Shown: piece by piece, positions 24,777 through 34,056 of the stretch | Position numbering within the stretch: position 1 is the first letter of the stretch | How the letters are laid out: every line of letters begins with the position of its first letter | Source of the DNA: an uncultured Polaribacter sp. | GTDB lineage: Bacteria > Bacteroidota > Bacteroidia > Flavobacteriales > Flavobacteriaceae | NCBI RefSeq assembly: GCF_947497125.1 | Contig: NZ_CANMFI010000009.1 | Span: 1 to 36,307 of the forward strand | DNA length: 36,307 nt | Direction of reading: 5' to 3' | Program-made: the position numbers and the translations under genes | The notes under the pieces: generated by a model | What the model was told of the DNA's origin: nothing | The model's database searches: none | What the model saw: the letters and a program-made list of their open reading frames with translations, nothing else

Positions 24777-25676
24777 TTAAATATTTTCTTTATTTCTAAT
24801 ATCTTCTCCCCATAAAAGCTTACTTCTTAGGGTTTTTAGAAAAGAATGATTTTTTGGTAAAATGCTTTTAATTGTAAAGTCGGTTTTTTTAATCTTTATT
24901 TTGGTGTGTTTTGGAACAGATGTAACTCTAGAATCTAATGAAATTAGATAGCTTTTCTCTCTTGAATCTACGGTTAATTCAATATTAGTTTCATCAGAAA
25001 TAACCATAGGTCTTGCGTTTAAATTATGTGGCGCAATTGGGGTAATTACTATGTTTTTAGAGTTGGGTAAAATAACAGGGCCGTTACAACTTAAAGAATA
25101 TCCGGTAGAGCCTGTGGGTGTAGAGATGATCAATCCATCTGCCCAATAGTTTGTTAAATATTCGTTATTCAAACTTGTTTGAACACCAATCATAGAAGTG
25201 GTATTTTTTTTGGCAACCGTTACTTCGTTTAGTGCAAAATTTAGCTCCTTAAAATCGCTAGTTTCTGGCGTTGTTTCTACTGTTAAAAGAGTTCTTTCTT
25301 GCAATGTGTAATTGCCTTTTAAAACCAACTCAATACTTTCTTCGATGTGTTCTTTTTTTACAATGGCTAAAAAACCCAATCGACCGGTATTAATTCCTAA
25401 AATAGGAATGTTTAAATCTCTTATATAGGTTACAGATCTTAAAAAAGTACCATCGCCGCCTAGGGTAAACATAATATCGAAACTACTATCTAAATCTGTA
25501 AAGCTTGTATAAGTTTTACAGCTTTTTTTTATGGTTTTACGTTTCTTTAAGAGATTGTAAAACTTGTATTCTATATAATATTCAATATTGTTTTTTTCTA
25601 GGACTTTTAATAATGTTTCAATTTCTTTTTCTGATGAAATTGCGTAGGGTTGTCCGTAAATGGCTGCTTTTTTCAA
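24777..25676 (-). CDS. nadK: NAD kinase
   Basis: 299 residues. It phosphorylates NAD to NADP in the cytosol. The catalytic GGDG motif (73-76, Asp75) in FTLGGDGTFLRS, the NTGRLGFLA motif (96-104) and the NAD-binding TPTGSTGYSLS segment (about 183-193) are present, as is the late PHNLNARPMV pattern. It sits between the CBS protein (31 bases upstream) and the PorG-like gene, on the same strand and probably in the same transcript. Confidence 0.96.
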   Translation of the reverse strand: MKKAAIYGQPYAISSEKEIETLLKVLEKNNIEYYIEYKFYNLLKKRKTIKKSCKTYTSFTDLDSSFDIMFTLGGDGTFLRSVTYIRDLNIPILGINTGRLGFLAIVKKEHIEESIELVLKGNYTLQERTLLTVETTPETSDFKELNFALNEVTVAKKNTTSMIGVQTSLNNEYLTNYWADGLIISTPTGSTGYSLSCNGPVILPNSKNIVITPIAPHNLNARPMVISDETNIELTVDSREKSYLISLDSRVTSVPKHTKIKIKKTDFTIKSILPKNHSFLKTLRSKLLWGEDIRNKENI

Positions 25677-25707
25677 TATCAGTAATTTTTAAAATAAAAC
25701 CTAAAGT

Positions 25708-26367
25708 TTACATGGTTAGGTACTTTTGTAAGTAGTCTGATCTGTTTTTTAAATCTTCTAAGTACCGATCATTTTCATGCATCGATACAATTTTATAATC
25801 ATATCTCCTTAAAGTCTGTATAGTTTCATTAATATCTTCAGAAACTATTTTAAGGGTTACTTGAACAATAGCATCTTTTTTACTAGAAATATACATGCCA
25901 AGTAGTTCACTTCCGTTAGTTTCAATTATTTGCGAGATTTCTCCCATAGAATAATCAACACTTAGTTTTTCTATCACAACGGTTTCGCTAATCTCGTTGA
26001 TAAAAGGCGTTGTTGCAAAAAAATCTAAAACATCTCTTAAATCATAATATCCAATATAGTTTTTTGCCTCATTTAAAACAGGAACAACAGTTGTGTCGTT
26101 GTCTGCAAAAACTTTTAAAAGGCTTAAAACAGTTGCTTTTTCATCAACAAAAAAAGTGTCTAGTAAATATTTATGCGCGGTTAAGGTTTCTTTGTTATTT
26201 TCTATAAATTGAATGTCTTTTTCTGCAAAAGAACCCAATAATTTCATGTTTTCTACTACATGAAAATGAGACATAGAGTTACTTTTAAAAACATCTTGTG
26301 CTATGGCAATAGTGTTTTTTAGTACAAAAGGCTTTATGTCTTTTATGATGTAATCTGTTAATTTCAT
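25708..26367 (-). CDS. CBS-domain protein with C-terminal ACT-like region (AcuB-like)
   Basis: 219 residues, cytosolic. Two CBS modules (about 1-60 and 72-130) are suggested by FHVVENMKLLGSFAEKDI and TVVPVLNEAKNYIGYYDLRDVLDFF. Residues about 140-205 look like an ACT-type regulatory domain (IVQVTLKIVSEDINETIQTLRRYDYKIVSM). CBS pairs usually bind adenine nucleotides, so it may sense energy status; its partner is unknown. It heads the nadK-porG-uppS-bamA-ompH cluster and is divergent from pdxJ. A near-consensus -7 element (CGAATATA on the plus strand, 26374-26381) lies 6 bases upstream of the start. Confidence 0.82.
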   Translation of the reverse strand: MKLTDYIIKDIKPFVLKNTIAIAQDVFKSNSMSHFHVVENMKLLGSFAEKDIQFIENNKETLTAHKYLLDTFFVDEKATVLSLLKVFADNDTTVVPVLNEAKNYIGYYDLRDVLDFFATTPFINEISETVVIEKLSVDYSMGEISQIIETNGSELLGMYISSKKDAIVQVTLKIVSEDINETIQTLRRYDYKIVSMHENDRYLEDLKNRSDYLQKYLTM

Positions 26368-26535
26368 ACGCTACGAATATAAGTTAAATTGATCGAATAG
26401 CCTTTGATTGTCCTTTAATTTTATAAAGAAACAACCAACTGATTTATCAAATTTTACGAGTAAAAGTTTGTCATTTTTTAGAATTAACACTTCTTTCCGC
26501 ACCTATTTTTTTAAGTAATAATTTACCTGCATTTG

Positions 26536-26566
26536 TTGATGTTGTAATTGGTATCCGTTATATTTG
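26536..26566 (+). promoter_or_regulatory. Promoter of pdxJ
   Basis: TTG at 26536-26538 and TATATTTG at 26559-26566 with a 20-base spacer match the Bacteroidota consensus. Transcription would start about 10 bases before the pdxJ start, giving a very short leader. Confidence 0.7.
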
Positions 26567-26583
26567 TAGTCTAATTTTAGATG

Positions 26584-27297
26584 ATGACAAAGTTAAGTGT
26601 AAATGTTAATAAAATAGCCACTTTAAGAAATTCTAGAGGCGGTAATGTGCCAAATTTATTAAATGTAGCTACAGATATAGAAGGTTTTGGTGCTCAGGGA
26701 ATTACAATTCATCCAAGACCAGATGAAAGGCATATTCGTTACCAAGACGCAAGAGATTTAAAGAAGACGGTTACAACGGAGTATAATATTGAAGGAAATC
26801 CGATTCAATCTTTTATAGATTTGGTTTTAGAAGTTAGTCCTACGCAAGTTACTTTAGTGCCAGATGCCATTGATGCAATTACATCTAACGCCGGTTGGGA
26901 TACTATTAAGCACCAGTCTTTCTTACAAGAGGTAGTAAAAGAATTTCAGCAAAACGGCATAAGAACTTCAATTTTTATCGGCACCGATTTAAAATTAATT
27001 GAAGCAGCGGCAAAAACGGGTGCAGACAGAATTGAGTTGTACACAGAAAACTATGCAAGTCAGTTTGTTGTATCTAAAGAAAATGCCATAAAACCTTATA
27101 CAGAAGCAGCAATTTTAGCGCATAGTTTAGGTTTGGGTATTAATGCTGGTCACGATTTAAGTCTAGATAATATTCAGTTTTTTAAACAAAATATTCCAAA
27201 TTTAGCAGAAGTTTCTATCGGTCATGCTTTAATTACAGAAAGTTTGTATTTAGGGTTAGAAAATGTAGTAAAAATGTACCTTCATAGGCTTCAATAA
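26584..27297 (+). CDS. pdxJ: Pyridoxine 5'-phosphate synthase
   Basis: 237 residues from the second of two adjacent ATGs (26581 and 26584); [20 protein letters not shown] is the family's usual beginning. It condenses 3-amino-2-oxopropyl phosphate with 1-deoxyxylulose 5-phosphate to give vitamin B6 phosphate. The phosphate- and substrate-binding region [13 protein letters not shown] (about 42-54), VTLVPDA (95-101) and the C-terminal [18 protein letters not shown] are all present. It leads a plus-strand group with the hydrolase 47 bases downstream and is divergent from the CBS/nadK operon, as in many Flavobacteriia. Confidence 0.95.
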   Translation: MTKLSVNVNKIATLRNSRGGNVPNLLNVATDIEGFGAQGITIHPRPDERHIRYQDARDLKKTVTTEYNIEGNPIQSFIDLVLEVSPTQVTLVPDAIDAITSNAGWDTIKHQSFLQEVVKEFQQNGIRTSIFIGTDLKLIEAAAKTGADRIELYTENYASQFVVSKENAIKPYTEAAILAHSLGLGINAGHDLSLDNIQFFKQNIPNLAEVSIGHALITESLYLGLENVVKMYLHRLQ

Positions 27298-27343
27298 CCT
27301 GTTGTTGCAATTTTGATAGTGCTCTTTTAATCAAAAATAATAA

Positions 27344-28117
27344 ATGAATAATACGCCTATTTTACATTCAAAAATATCAGGAACAGGAAAACCACTTTTA
27401 ATCTTACATGGTTATTTTGGCATGAGTGATAATTGGAAATCTTTAGGAAATCAGTTTTCAGAGACTTACCAAGTTCATCTTATAGATCAAAGAAATCATG
27501 GTCGTAGCTTTCATACTTCTGAGTTTAATTATTCACTTTTGGTAGAAGATTTACGCAACTACATTGAACATCATCAACTAGAAAATGTCTATTTAATTGG
27601 GCATTCTATGGGTGGTAAAACAGCCATGTTGTTTTCGGTTCGTTATCCTGAGTTGGTCTCTAAATTGGTTGTTGTAGATATTTCTCCAAGATCATATCAG
27701 CCGCATCATAATGCAATTTTAGCAGGTTTAAATTCTATAGATTTTTCGATTGATAATACAAGGTCTTTGGTAGATGCAAAATTATCGAAACTTATTCCAG
27801 AGTTAGGGGTACGTCAGTTTTTATTAAAAAATGTTTATTGGAAAGAAAAAGGACTTTTGGCTTTCCGATTTAATTTAAGCTCATTAACAGAAAATAATTC
27901 TGAAATTGGAGCAGCATTGCCCATAAATACTACGTACAATAAAGAAACCTTATTTTTAAAAGGTGCTAATTCTAATTATATTTCTGAAATTGATGAACCT
28001 CTTATTGAAACTCATTTTTCGAATGTAAAAATCACTAAAATTGAAAATGCAGGTCATTGGTTGCACGCAGAAAATCCAAAACAGTTTTATGATGTTGTTA
28101 TAAATTTTTTAAATTAA
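27344..28117 (+). CDS. Alpha/beta hydrolase (YbfF-like esterase)
   Basis: 257 residues, no signal peptide, so cytosolic. The fold is shown by the oxyanion strand LLILHGYFGMSDNW, the nucleophile elbow GHSMGG with Ser88, and the catalytic His in NAGHWLHAENP near residue 237. The LIDQRNHGRS segment is typical of the YbfF/ABHD11 branch, which contains acyl-CoA or thioester esterases. The true substrate cannot be told. It follows pdxJ by 47 bases and precedes the MazG-like gene by 10. Confidence 0.88.
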   Translation: MNNTPILHSKISGTGKPLLILHGYFGMSDNWKSLGNQFSETYQVHLIDQRNHGRSFHTSEFNYSLLVEDLRNYIEHHQLENVYLIGHSMGGKTAMLFSVRYPELVSKLVVVDISPRSYQPHHNAILAGLNSIDFSIDNTRSLVDAKLSKLIPELGVRQFLLKNVYWKEKGLLAFRFNLSSLTENNSEIGAALPINTTYNKETLFLKGANSNYISEIDEPLIETHFSNVKITKIENAGHWLHAENPKQFYDVVINFLN

Positions 28118-28127
28118 TAAGCAAAAA

Positions 28128-28454
28128 ATGCAGATAGAAAACGCACAGAAACAAGTAGATGATTGGATAAAAGCACACGGTGTTCGTTATTTTAACGAGT
28201 TAACTAATATGGCGCAATTAACCGAAGAGGTTGGTGAAGTGGCTAGAATTATAGCCAGGCGATATGGAGAACAAAGTGAAAAAGAGTCTGATAAAAATAA
28301 AGATTTAGGGGAAGAATTGGCAGATGTTATGTTTGTTGTTTTATGTTTGGCAAACCAAACAGGTGTCGACTTAAAAGAAGCTTTTGATAAAAAATTAGAG
28401 TTTAAAACCAAACGTGATCATGACCGTCATCATAACAATCAAAAATTAAAATAA
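28128..28454 (+). CDS. MazG-like nucleotide pyrophosphohydrolase
   Basis: 108 residues. The helical MazG fold is marked by the metal-binding EEVGEVAR (EExxE) and, 20-odd residues later, EELADVMFVVLCLAN (ExxD). These enzymes hydrolyse nucleoside triphosphates, often non-canonical ones, to monophosphates, and this single-domain form is common in Bacteroidota. The stop codon overlaps the ATG of the next gene by one base (TAATG), indicating coupled translation. Confidence 0.88.
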   Translation: MQIENAQKQVDDWIKAHGVRYFNELTNMAQLTEEVGEVARIIARRYGEQSEKESDKNKDLGEELADVMFVVLCLANQTGVDLKEAFDKKLEFKTKRDHDRHHNNQKLK

Positions 28455-28702
28455 TGAGTTTTATTAATAAAATTAAACAGCCACAATTTTTTGCTAACTT
28501 TCTAAAAATAGCAATTCCATTTTTTATAATTGTAACAATTGTTTCGTTGTTAATGAATAGTTTTTCTGATATTTTTGCTGGAAACTTTACTGAAGTAGCC
28601 AACTTGAATTTTAACAACGGAAAATGGATTTCTTTTTTCGGAATTAAAATAGCTATTAGTATTTTCTACGGAGTCTATGTAACTCTAAAAAAAACGAAGT
28701 AA
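28454..28702 (+). CDS. Small two-helix membrane protein
   Basis: 82 residues with two hydrophobic helices (about 17-38 and 57-77) and a short basic C-terminus (TLKKTK). No known domain is recognised. It is translationally coupled to the MazG-like gene and ends 5 bases before the convergent DUF1684 gene. The function is unknown. Confidence 0.75.
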   Translation: MSFINKIKQPQFFANFLKIAIPFFIIVTIVSLLMNSFSDIFAGNFTEVANLNFNNGKWISFFGIKIAISIFYGVYVTLKKTK

Positions 28703-28707
28703 TTACT

Positions 28708-29325
28708 TTAGTATTCTTTTTTAAAAATTTTTATACCTGCTTTTACAGCAATTTCTAAATGATTTTTTCGTGGTGTTAAAGGGCAAGAATATTTGTCGTT
28801 GTATGCGCAATACGGATTGTAAGTATTGTTAAAGTTTAAGACAACAGTATTATTTGTGGTAATATCGGTTGTCATAATATCCATATATCGGCCGCTTCCG
28901 TAAGACTCATTTCCAGAGGTAAAGTCTGTAAATGGTAAAAACAAATAGTCTTTATACTGTTCATCTCGCAAATCATCCTGGTTTTGGTAAACTGTTAATT
29001 CACATTCTTTACCTTTTAGGTTAAACTGCACAACTCCGTATTCTTTATAGAGTGGTTTTCTGTCTGTTGTGGTAGCCATTTCAAAAACAGTCGCATTATT
29101 AATTTTAGTAAATGTTGCAGTAACGATAAATGAACTGTCAACCTCAAAAAAATCTAATCCTTTAAAATTTTGTAAATCTTTCTTTTTTAAGGGCGATTTT
29201 GTAGCATCTTTATAGCTAGCATTTAAAGTTTGCTGGAATTCTGTTTTACCCATTAAAGGTCTTCTGTCTTTAGAGTTGCATGCAGACATGCAGATAAGTA
29301 AAAATAAAATAAGAATATTTTTCAT
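28708..29325 (-). CDS. DUF1684 domain lipoprotein
   Basis: 205 residues. The lipoprotein signal is MKNILILFLLICMSAC (Cys16). The DUF1684 signature is near the C-terminus: NFNNTYNPYCAYNDKYSCPLTPRKNHLEIAV, together with the earlier RPLYKEYGVVQFNLKG. The family has no established biochemical function. It lies 13 bases after the CocE-like gene on the same strand and is probably co-transcribed. Confidence 0.88.
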   Translation of the reverse strand: MKNILILFLLICMSACNSKDRRPLMGKTEFQQTLNASYKDATKSPLKKKDLQNFKGLDFFEVDSSFIVTATFTKINNATVFEMATTTDRKPLYKEYGVVQFNLKGKECELTVYQNQDDLRDEQYKDYLFLPFTDFTSGNESYGSGRYMDIMTTDITTNNTVVLNFNNTYNPYCAYNDKYSCPLTPRKNHLEIAVKAGIKIFKKEY

Positions 29326-29338
29326 GATAGATTATAAA

Positions 29339-31246
29339 TTACTTTAATACAGAAAACTCAATGCTAGAATCGGTAAAAACAGTATGAGTTTGTGTTTTAA
29401 AATCTTCTTCATTTGCCTTAAATATGTTGTCTACATATGTTTGCGGATTCAAATCAATCAAAGGAAACCAGGTACTTTGTACTTGAATTTGTAATTTATG
29501 CCCTTTTTTAAAGGTGTGAAAAACGTCTTGTAATTTAATGTTTACGTTTGTTTTTTTGTTTGGTGTAAAAGGTTCTGGAAACTCAAAACTATTTCTAAAA
29601 CGCCCACGCATTACCTCGCTTCTTACCATTAAATGATAATTACTCATTTTTAAATGGTTTTGTAATTTTTCGTTTTTTTCTTTGGTTTCTGATGGATGCA
29701 CGTCAATTACTTTTACAATCCAATCTGCGGCAGTACCTGTTGTAGCCACTTTTAATTTTGCTAAAATGTCTCCTGCCAAGGTGTAATCTTCTGTTAAAAT
29801 ATCAGTTTCAAAAACCAAAACATCAGGTCTTCTTGCAGCAAAACGTTGGTCATCGGTCATGTATTTACGTGGGGTAAATACTGTTTTAATGTCTTCAGAA
29901 TATGGAACAGGACGTTTTATATTGCTAATAAAATTAATCTTTTCAACAGTTTTTTTGTCAGAAGTTAATGCTTGGTTTTCTGATAAAAACCAATCTTCTT
30001 TTACGATGTTTTTTGGAGGCCAAGCATCATAAGATTTCCACTCTTTTTTTCCAGAATCAAACACATACGCTTCTGGTAATCCAGAGTTTTTGTCGCCTTT
30101 TCCTTTTAAGAAATGATTAAAAAAGGTTGTTTCAATTTCTTTTTGAAACTTTAAAGAAATAGAATCTCCAAAGTAATAATTACCAACATAATTTTTTTCG
30201 CCTGTTCTAGCCCATTTCCCATGATCCCAAGGGCCAAAAACTAAGGTGTTGTAATTGTCTTTTCCGTTTTTCTCTATGCCTTTGTAAGTTTCTAATGGTC
30301 CGTATAAATCTTCTGCATCAAACCAACCACCAACTACCATTGTTGCAACAGAACTTGGTACTTTGTCTAAATGCTGAATAATACCTTTGCGCTGCCAAAC
30401 AGAATCGTAATTTGGGTGTTCGGTAATTTCTTTCCAGAAAAAATCATCAATTTTATTTTTAGAAGCAGTAGCATTTATATCTAACTTCTCGTACTGAAAA
30501 TATTCATTTAAGTTTTTTAAAGGCCCTTTGTCTAAGAAAAATTGATATTGATCTTCGGTGTTCATCTTCGGAAAAGAGTACCAAGCAGTATCTGTTGGAG
30601 TGTCTTTATATGTGCCGAAAAGAGAAATAGCTCTAAAATAGCTTAGTAAAAAGGCGCCATTATGATGAAAATCATCAAAAAAGAAATCGCCAATACAAGC
30701 TTGTGGAGACGCAGCTTTTAAAGCAGGATGTGCATCAATGGTAGAAATTGTTGCATAATGCCCAGGATAAGAAATACCCCATGTACCAACATTTCCGTTG
30801 TTGTTTTCTACGTTGTTAACCAGCCAGTCGATGGTGTCGTAAGTGTCTGAAACTTCATCAGATTGATTTTTTGTTTTGTTAGGGATGTACGCACGCATGT
30901 TGTCATAAACGCCTTCGCTCATCCAACGACCACGAACATCTTGATAAACAATAATATTGCCTTCTTTCATTAAATGAACATTGGGTCCTATTTTAGTTTT
31001 CATCTTACCAACACCATAAGGCGCAGAACTATAGGGTGTTCTTTGCATTAAAATTGGGTGTTTTCTTGAGGTGTCTTTTGGAGAATAAATTGTGGTATGT
31101 AATTTTATACCATCTCTCATAGGTATAGCAAATTCTGTTTTTGTGTAATTTTGTTCTACATAATTTTCTTGTTTTGCAGTTGCTAAATCATCACAAGAAA
31201 ATAAAAGAAAAAGGCTTATAAAACTTAATAAAAATATATTTTTCAT
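29339..31246 (-). CDS. CocE/NonD family hydrolase (X-Pro dipeptidyl-peptidase-like), lipoprotein
   Basis: 635 residues. The signal peptide MKNIFLLSFISLFLLFSC has a lipobox (Cys18). The S15-type catalytic domain has its nucleophile Ser159 in GTWGISYPG, the acid in GGWFDAEDLYG and the histidine in FGPWDHGKW. The C-terminal part (about 455-630) matches the beta-rich PepX_C domain, with VLVFETDILTEDYTLAGDI and a late QVQSTWFPLIDLNPQ segment. Members cleave X-Pro dipeptides, esters or acylated amino acids; the actual substrate is unknown. It would work at the cell envelope or surface. A TAGTTTTG element lies 25 bases upstream. Confidence 0.88.
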   Translation of the reverse strand: MKNIFLLSFISLFLLFSCDDLATAKQENYVEQNYTKTEFAIPMRDGIKLHTTIYSPKDTSRKHPILMQRTPYSSAPYGVGKMKTKIGPNVHLMKEGNIIVYQDVRGRWMSEGVYDNMRAYIPNKTKNQSDEVSDTYDTIDWLVNNVENNNGNVGTWGISYPGHYATISTIDAHPALKAASPQACIGDFFFDDFHHNGAFLLSYFRAISLFGTYKDTPTDTAWYSFPKMNTEDQYQFFLDKGPLKNLNEYFQYEKLDINATASKNKIDDFFWKEITEHPNYDSVWQRKGIIQHLDKVPSSVATMVVGGWFDAEDLYGPLETYKGIEKNGKDNYNTLVFGPWDHGKWARTGEKNYVGNYYFGDSISLKFQKEIETTFFNHFLKGKGDKNSGLPEAYVFDSGKKEWKSYDAWPPKNIVKEDWFLSENQALTSDKKTVEKINFISNIKRPVPYSEDIKTVFTPRKYMTDDQRFAARRPDVLVFETDILTEDYTLAGDILAKLKVATTGTAADWIVKVIDVHPSETKEKNEKLQNHLKMSNYHLMVRSEVMRGRFRNSFEFPEPFTPNKKTNVNIKLQDVFHTFKKGHKLQIQVQSTWFPLIDLNPQTYVDNIFKANEEDFKTQTHTVFTDSSIEFSVLK

Positions 31247-31271
31247 GGTATTGCTTTAAATGCTAAAATTA

Positions 31272-31279
31272 CAAAACTA
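31272..31279 (-). promoter_or_regulatory. -7 element of the CocE-like gene
   Basis: On the minus strand this reads TAGTTTTG, a perfect TAnnTTTG match, 25 bases before the ATG. No clear TTG is found at the -33 distance. Confidence 0.45.
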
Positions 31280-31441
31280 ATATGATTTCTTTTGTAAACT
31301 GTGAAAAAAAGATTGCTCGAATAATTTTTTTCGTTTCAAAAAATAAAAGCTGATAGAATTCTAAGTTTTAAAAAGGGGTTTTCTCTTGTGTTTTTCTTTA
31401 TTATTTTTCTGATAAGTGTTTTCTGCAACTAATTTTCTCCT

Positions 31442-31449
31442 TATTTTTG
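31442..31449 (+). promoter_or_regulatory. -7 element TATTTTTG just before the YgiQ-like gene
   Basis: Perfect TAnnTTTG match ending 6 bases before the ATG at 31456, suggesting a nearly leaderless transcript. It overlaps an in-frame TTG at 31447 that is therefore not a likely start codon. Confidence 0.45.
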
Positions 31450-31455
31450 CAAACT

Positions 31456-33417
31456 ATGCAAGAAACTAAAAAACATCAATTAACAGATTGGTTACCAACG
31501 ACAAACAAAGAAGTTAAAATACGTGGTTGGGATTATTTAGACGTAATTTTATTTAGTGGAGATGCGTATGTAGATCATCCCTCTTTTGGACCTGCTGTAA
31601 TAGGTAGAATTTTAGAGAGTTATGGTTTGCGTGTGGCAATTGTGCCACAACCGAGTGTAAATGATAATTTACAAGATTTTGAGAAATTGGGAAAGCCAAG
31701 ATTGTTTTTTGGTTGTACAGGTGGTTGTATGGATCCGATGGTTTCTAATTACACTGCTAGTAAAAAACGCAGAGATAAAGATGCTTATACACCCAATGGA
31801 GATAAAGGTTTTAGACCTGATTATGCAACCTCTGTTTATTCGAAAATTTTAAAAGAAAAGTTTCCAGACGTACCTGTTTTAATTGGTGGTATAGAGGCTT
31901 CTTTAAGACGTGTAACTCATTATGATTATTGGTCTGATAAGTTGTTGCCAACCATTTTAGAAACTTCTAAAGCAGATATGTTGGTGTACGGAATGGGAGA
32001 GCAGCCTTTAAGAGAAATTGTAGAGTTGTTACAAAAAGGAGTTCCGTTTTCTAGCTTGAAGAATATCAAGCAAACTGCTGTTTTAATCAATAAGCAAGAA
32101 GAGAAAATTCCTGTTGTAAATGATTGGGAAGATGTAACCATCAATTCTCATGAAGCGTGTTTAAAAGATAAAAAAACATTTGCTTCTAATTTTAAAGTAA
32201 TCGAGCAAGAATCAAATAAATTAAAAGCCAGAAGAATTTTACAAGAAGTTAAAGGAAAAACGTTGGTAATTAATCCGCCTTTTCCTACCATGACAGAAAA
32301 AGAAATTGATGGTTCTTTTGATTTGCCTTTTACGCGTTTGCCACATCCAAAATATGACAAAAGAGGGCCAATTCCTGCTTTTGAAATGATCAAGTTTTCT
32401 ATTAACATACATAGAGGATGTTTTGGTGGTTGTAGTTTTTGTACTATTTCTGCACATCAAGGTAAATTTATAGCTAGTAGAAGTCAAGAGTCTGTTTTAA
32501 AAGAGATAGATAAAGTAGCAAATATGCCAGATTTTAAAGGCTATTTGTCAGATATTGGTGGGCCTTCTGCTAACATGTATCAAATGAAAGGTAAAGTGCA
32601 ATCTATTTGCGATAAATGTGTGGCACCTAGTTGTATTTCTCCTGTAATTTGCAGTAATTTAGATACTTCTCACAAGCCATTAACAGATTTGTATCAGGCA
32701 GTAGATAAGCATCCGAAGATAAAAAAATCTTTTATTGGAAGTGGAATTAGACATGATATGTTAGTGCCTGAATTCAATAAAAATGCCGATCCTAAAGAGT
32801 TAGATGCGTATACAGAAGAGGTGATGACGAAGCATGTTTCTGGTCGATTAAAGGTAGCGCCAGAACACACATCTGATCCTGTTTTAAAATTAATGCGTAA
32901 ACCTTCTTTTACTTATTTTCATAAGTTTAAAGAGCGTTTTGATAAGATAAATATTAAGAACAAATTAAACTTACAGTTAATTCCTTATTTTATATCTAGC
33001 CATCCTGCAAGTGAAGTAGAGGATATGGCTAATTTAGCTGCAGAAACCAAAGACATGGGGTTTCAGTTAGAGCAGGTGCAAGGTTTTACACCAACGCCAA
33101 TGACGGTTGCAACGGTTATTTATTATTCTGGTTATCATCCTTACACTTTAAAACCAACGAAAACTCCGAAGACTAAAAAGGAGAAAGAAGACCAACATAA
33201 ATTTTTCTTTTGGTATAAGAAAGAAAATAGAGATTGGATTAAAAATACGTTGAACAAAGTAGGGCGTCAAGATTTATTAAAACGACTATTGCCAGAAAAT
33301 AACTCTTGGAAAAAGAATAAAACGACTCATAAAAAAGCACAGCATACTTTTGATGATGCAATCCCTTTTAATAAAAGAAAGAAAAAGGCAACTAGAGCGC
33401 CTAAAAAAAGGCGTTAG
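31456..33417 (+). CDS. YgiQ family radical SAM protein
   Basis: 653 residues from the ATG at 31456. The N-terminal domain (about 25-220, with YVDHPSFGPAVIGRILE and LIGGIEASLRR) precedes a radical SAM core (about 305-530) whose iron-sulfur cluster motif CxxxCxxC is in HRGCFGGCSFC (about residue 321). The C-terminal YgiQ-associated region is followed by a strongly basic tail ending TRAPKKRR. The family is widespread and conserved, but its substrate is not established. A second cysteine-rich stretch (CDKCVAPSCISPVIC) lies near residues 385-400. It is monocistronic or followed 33 bases later by a lipoprotein gene. Confidence 0.93.
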   Translation: MQETKKHQLTDWLPTTNKEVKIRGWDYLDVILFSGDAYVDHPSFGPAVIGRILESYGLRVAIVPQPSVNDNLQDFEKLGKPRLFFGCTGGCMDPMVSNYTASKKRRDKDAYTPNGDKGFRPDYATSVYSKILKEKFPDVPVLIGGIEASLRRVTHYDYWSDKLLPTILETSKADMLVYGMGEQPLREIVELLQKGVPFSSLKNIKQTAVLINKQEEKIPVVNDWEDVTINSHEACLKDKKTFASNFKVIEQESNKLKARRILQEVKGKTLVINPPFPTMTEKEIDGSFDLPFTRLPHPKYDKRGPIPAFEMIKFSINIHRGCFGGCSFCTISAHQGKFIASRSQESVLKEIDKVANMPDFKGYLSDIGGPSANMYQMKGKVQSICDKCVAPSCISPVICSNLDTSHKPLTDLYQAVDKHPKIKKSFIGSGIRHDMLVPEFNKNADPKELDAYTEEVMTKHVSGRLKVAPEHTSDPVLKLMRKPSFTYFHKFKERFDKINIKNKLNLQLIPYFISSHPASEVEDMANLAAETKDMGFQLEQVQGFTPTPMTVATVIYYSGYHPYTLKPTKTPKTKKEKEDQHKFFFWYKKENRDWIKNTLNKVGRQDLLKRLLPENNSWKKNKTTHKKAQHTFDDAIPFNKRKKKATRAPKKRR

Positions 33418-33450
33418 TAATTTTTGTTATCTTAGTGCAAAAATAGTTTG

Positions 33451-34053
33451 ATGAAGAAAATAAGTATAGTATTTATTCTTGTGTTTATATCAAGTTGTAT
33501 AGCGCCTAAAAAAGTTATTCTTGATAAAAATTTCACAGGTATTTCTAAAGTAAATACAGTGTTAAATGAAGATAATTATAAGGCAAGAAAAACAGTCTAT
33601 GGTTTTTTAGATAGAAAAAAACTTAGTGGTTTTATTTTGGGTATTGAAGAGAGTTTGCAAACACCAATTAAAAAGGGTAAAACAGTAGTAATTAGTTTTA
33701 CACAAAATGGATCTAATTGTATTCTTGCAGGCATGGATAGCCATCGTATTTCTAAAGTAATAGATAGGCAAGAAAAAATTTTTGAAACATTTATTGATGC
33801 TACCGGAATTCAAAAATTTCTTGTTTACACCAAAAACTCTTTTTTTACAGAGTTTCTTAAAGATAGAAAAAAATGGCAGTTAGATACTTCTGGTTTTATA
33901 AATGATAAAATTTTGAAGTTAAAAGAAACTTGCAGTGGTTTTATTATTTTAAGACCCTCTGGTGAATATTGTATTTATTATGGTGGCGATTCTTTTAGTT
34001 TTCTTAAAGATCGATTAGAAGTAAAAGATTGGTCTGATAAAAAATCATATTAA
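33451..34053 (+). CDS. Lipoprotein of unknown function
   Basis: 200 residues from the ATG at 33451 (the frame opens at a TTG one codon earlier). The lipoprotein signal is MKKISIVFILVFISSC with Cys16. The mature part is mixed alpha/beta, with a FIILRPSGEYCIYYGGDSF stretch near the C-terminus and no recognised domain. It is 33 bases after the YgiQ-like gene and convergent with the methyltransferase 3 bases away. Confidence 0.72.
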   Translation: MKKISIVFILVFISSCIAPKKVILDKNFTGISKVNTVLNEDNYKARKTVYGFLDRKKLSGFILGIEESLQTPIKKGKTVVISFTQNGSNCILAGMDSHRISKVIDRQEKIFETFIDATGIQKFLVYTKNSFFTEFLKDRKKWQLDTSGFINDKILKLKETCSGFIILRPSGEYCIYYGGDSFSFLKDRLEVKDWSDKKSY

Positions 34054-34056
34054 AAT

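Noticed and set aside
31447..31456. TTG start three codons upstream for the YgiQ-like protein
   Set aside because: The TTG lies inside the TATTTTTG promoter element, so it would not be transcribed; the ATG at 31456 is preferred.
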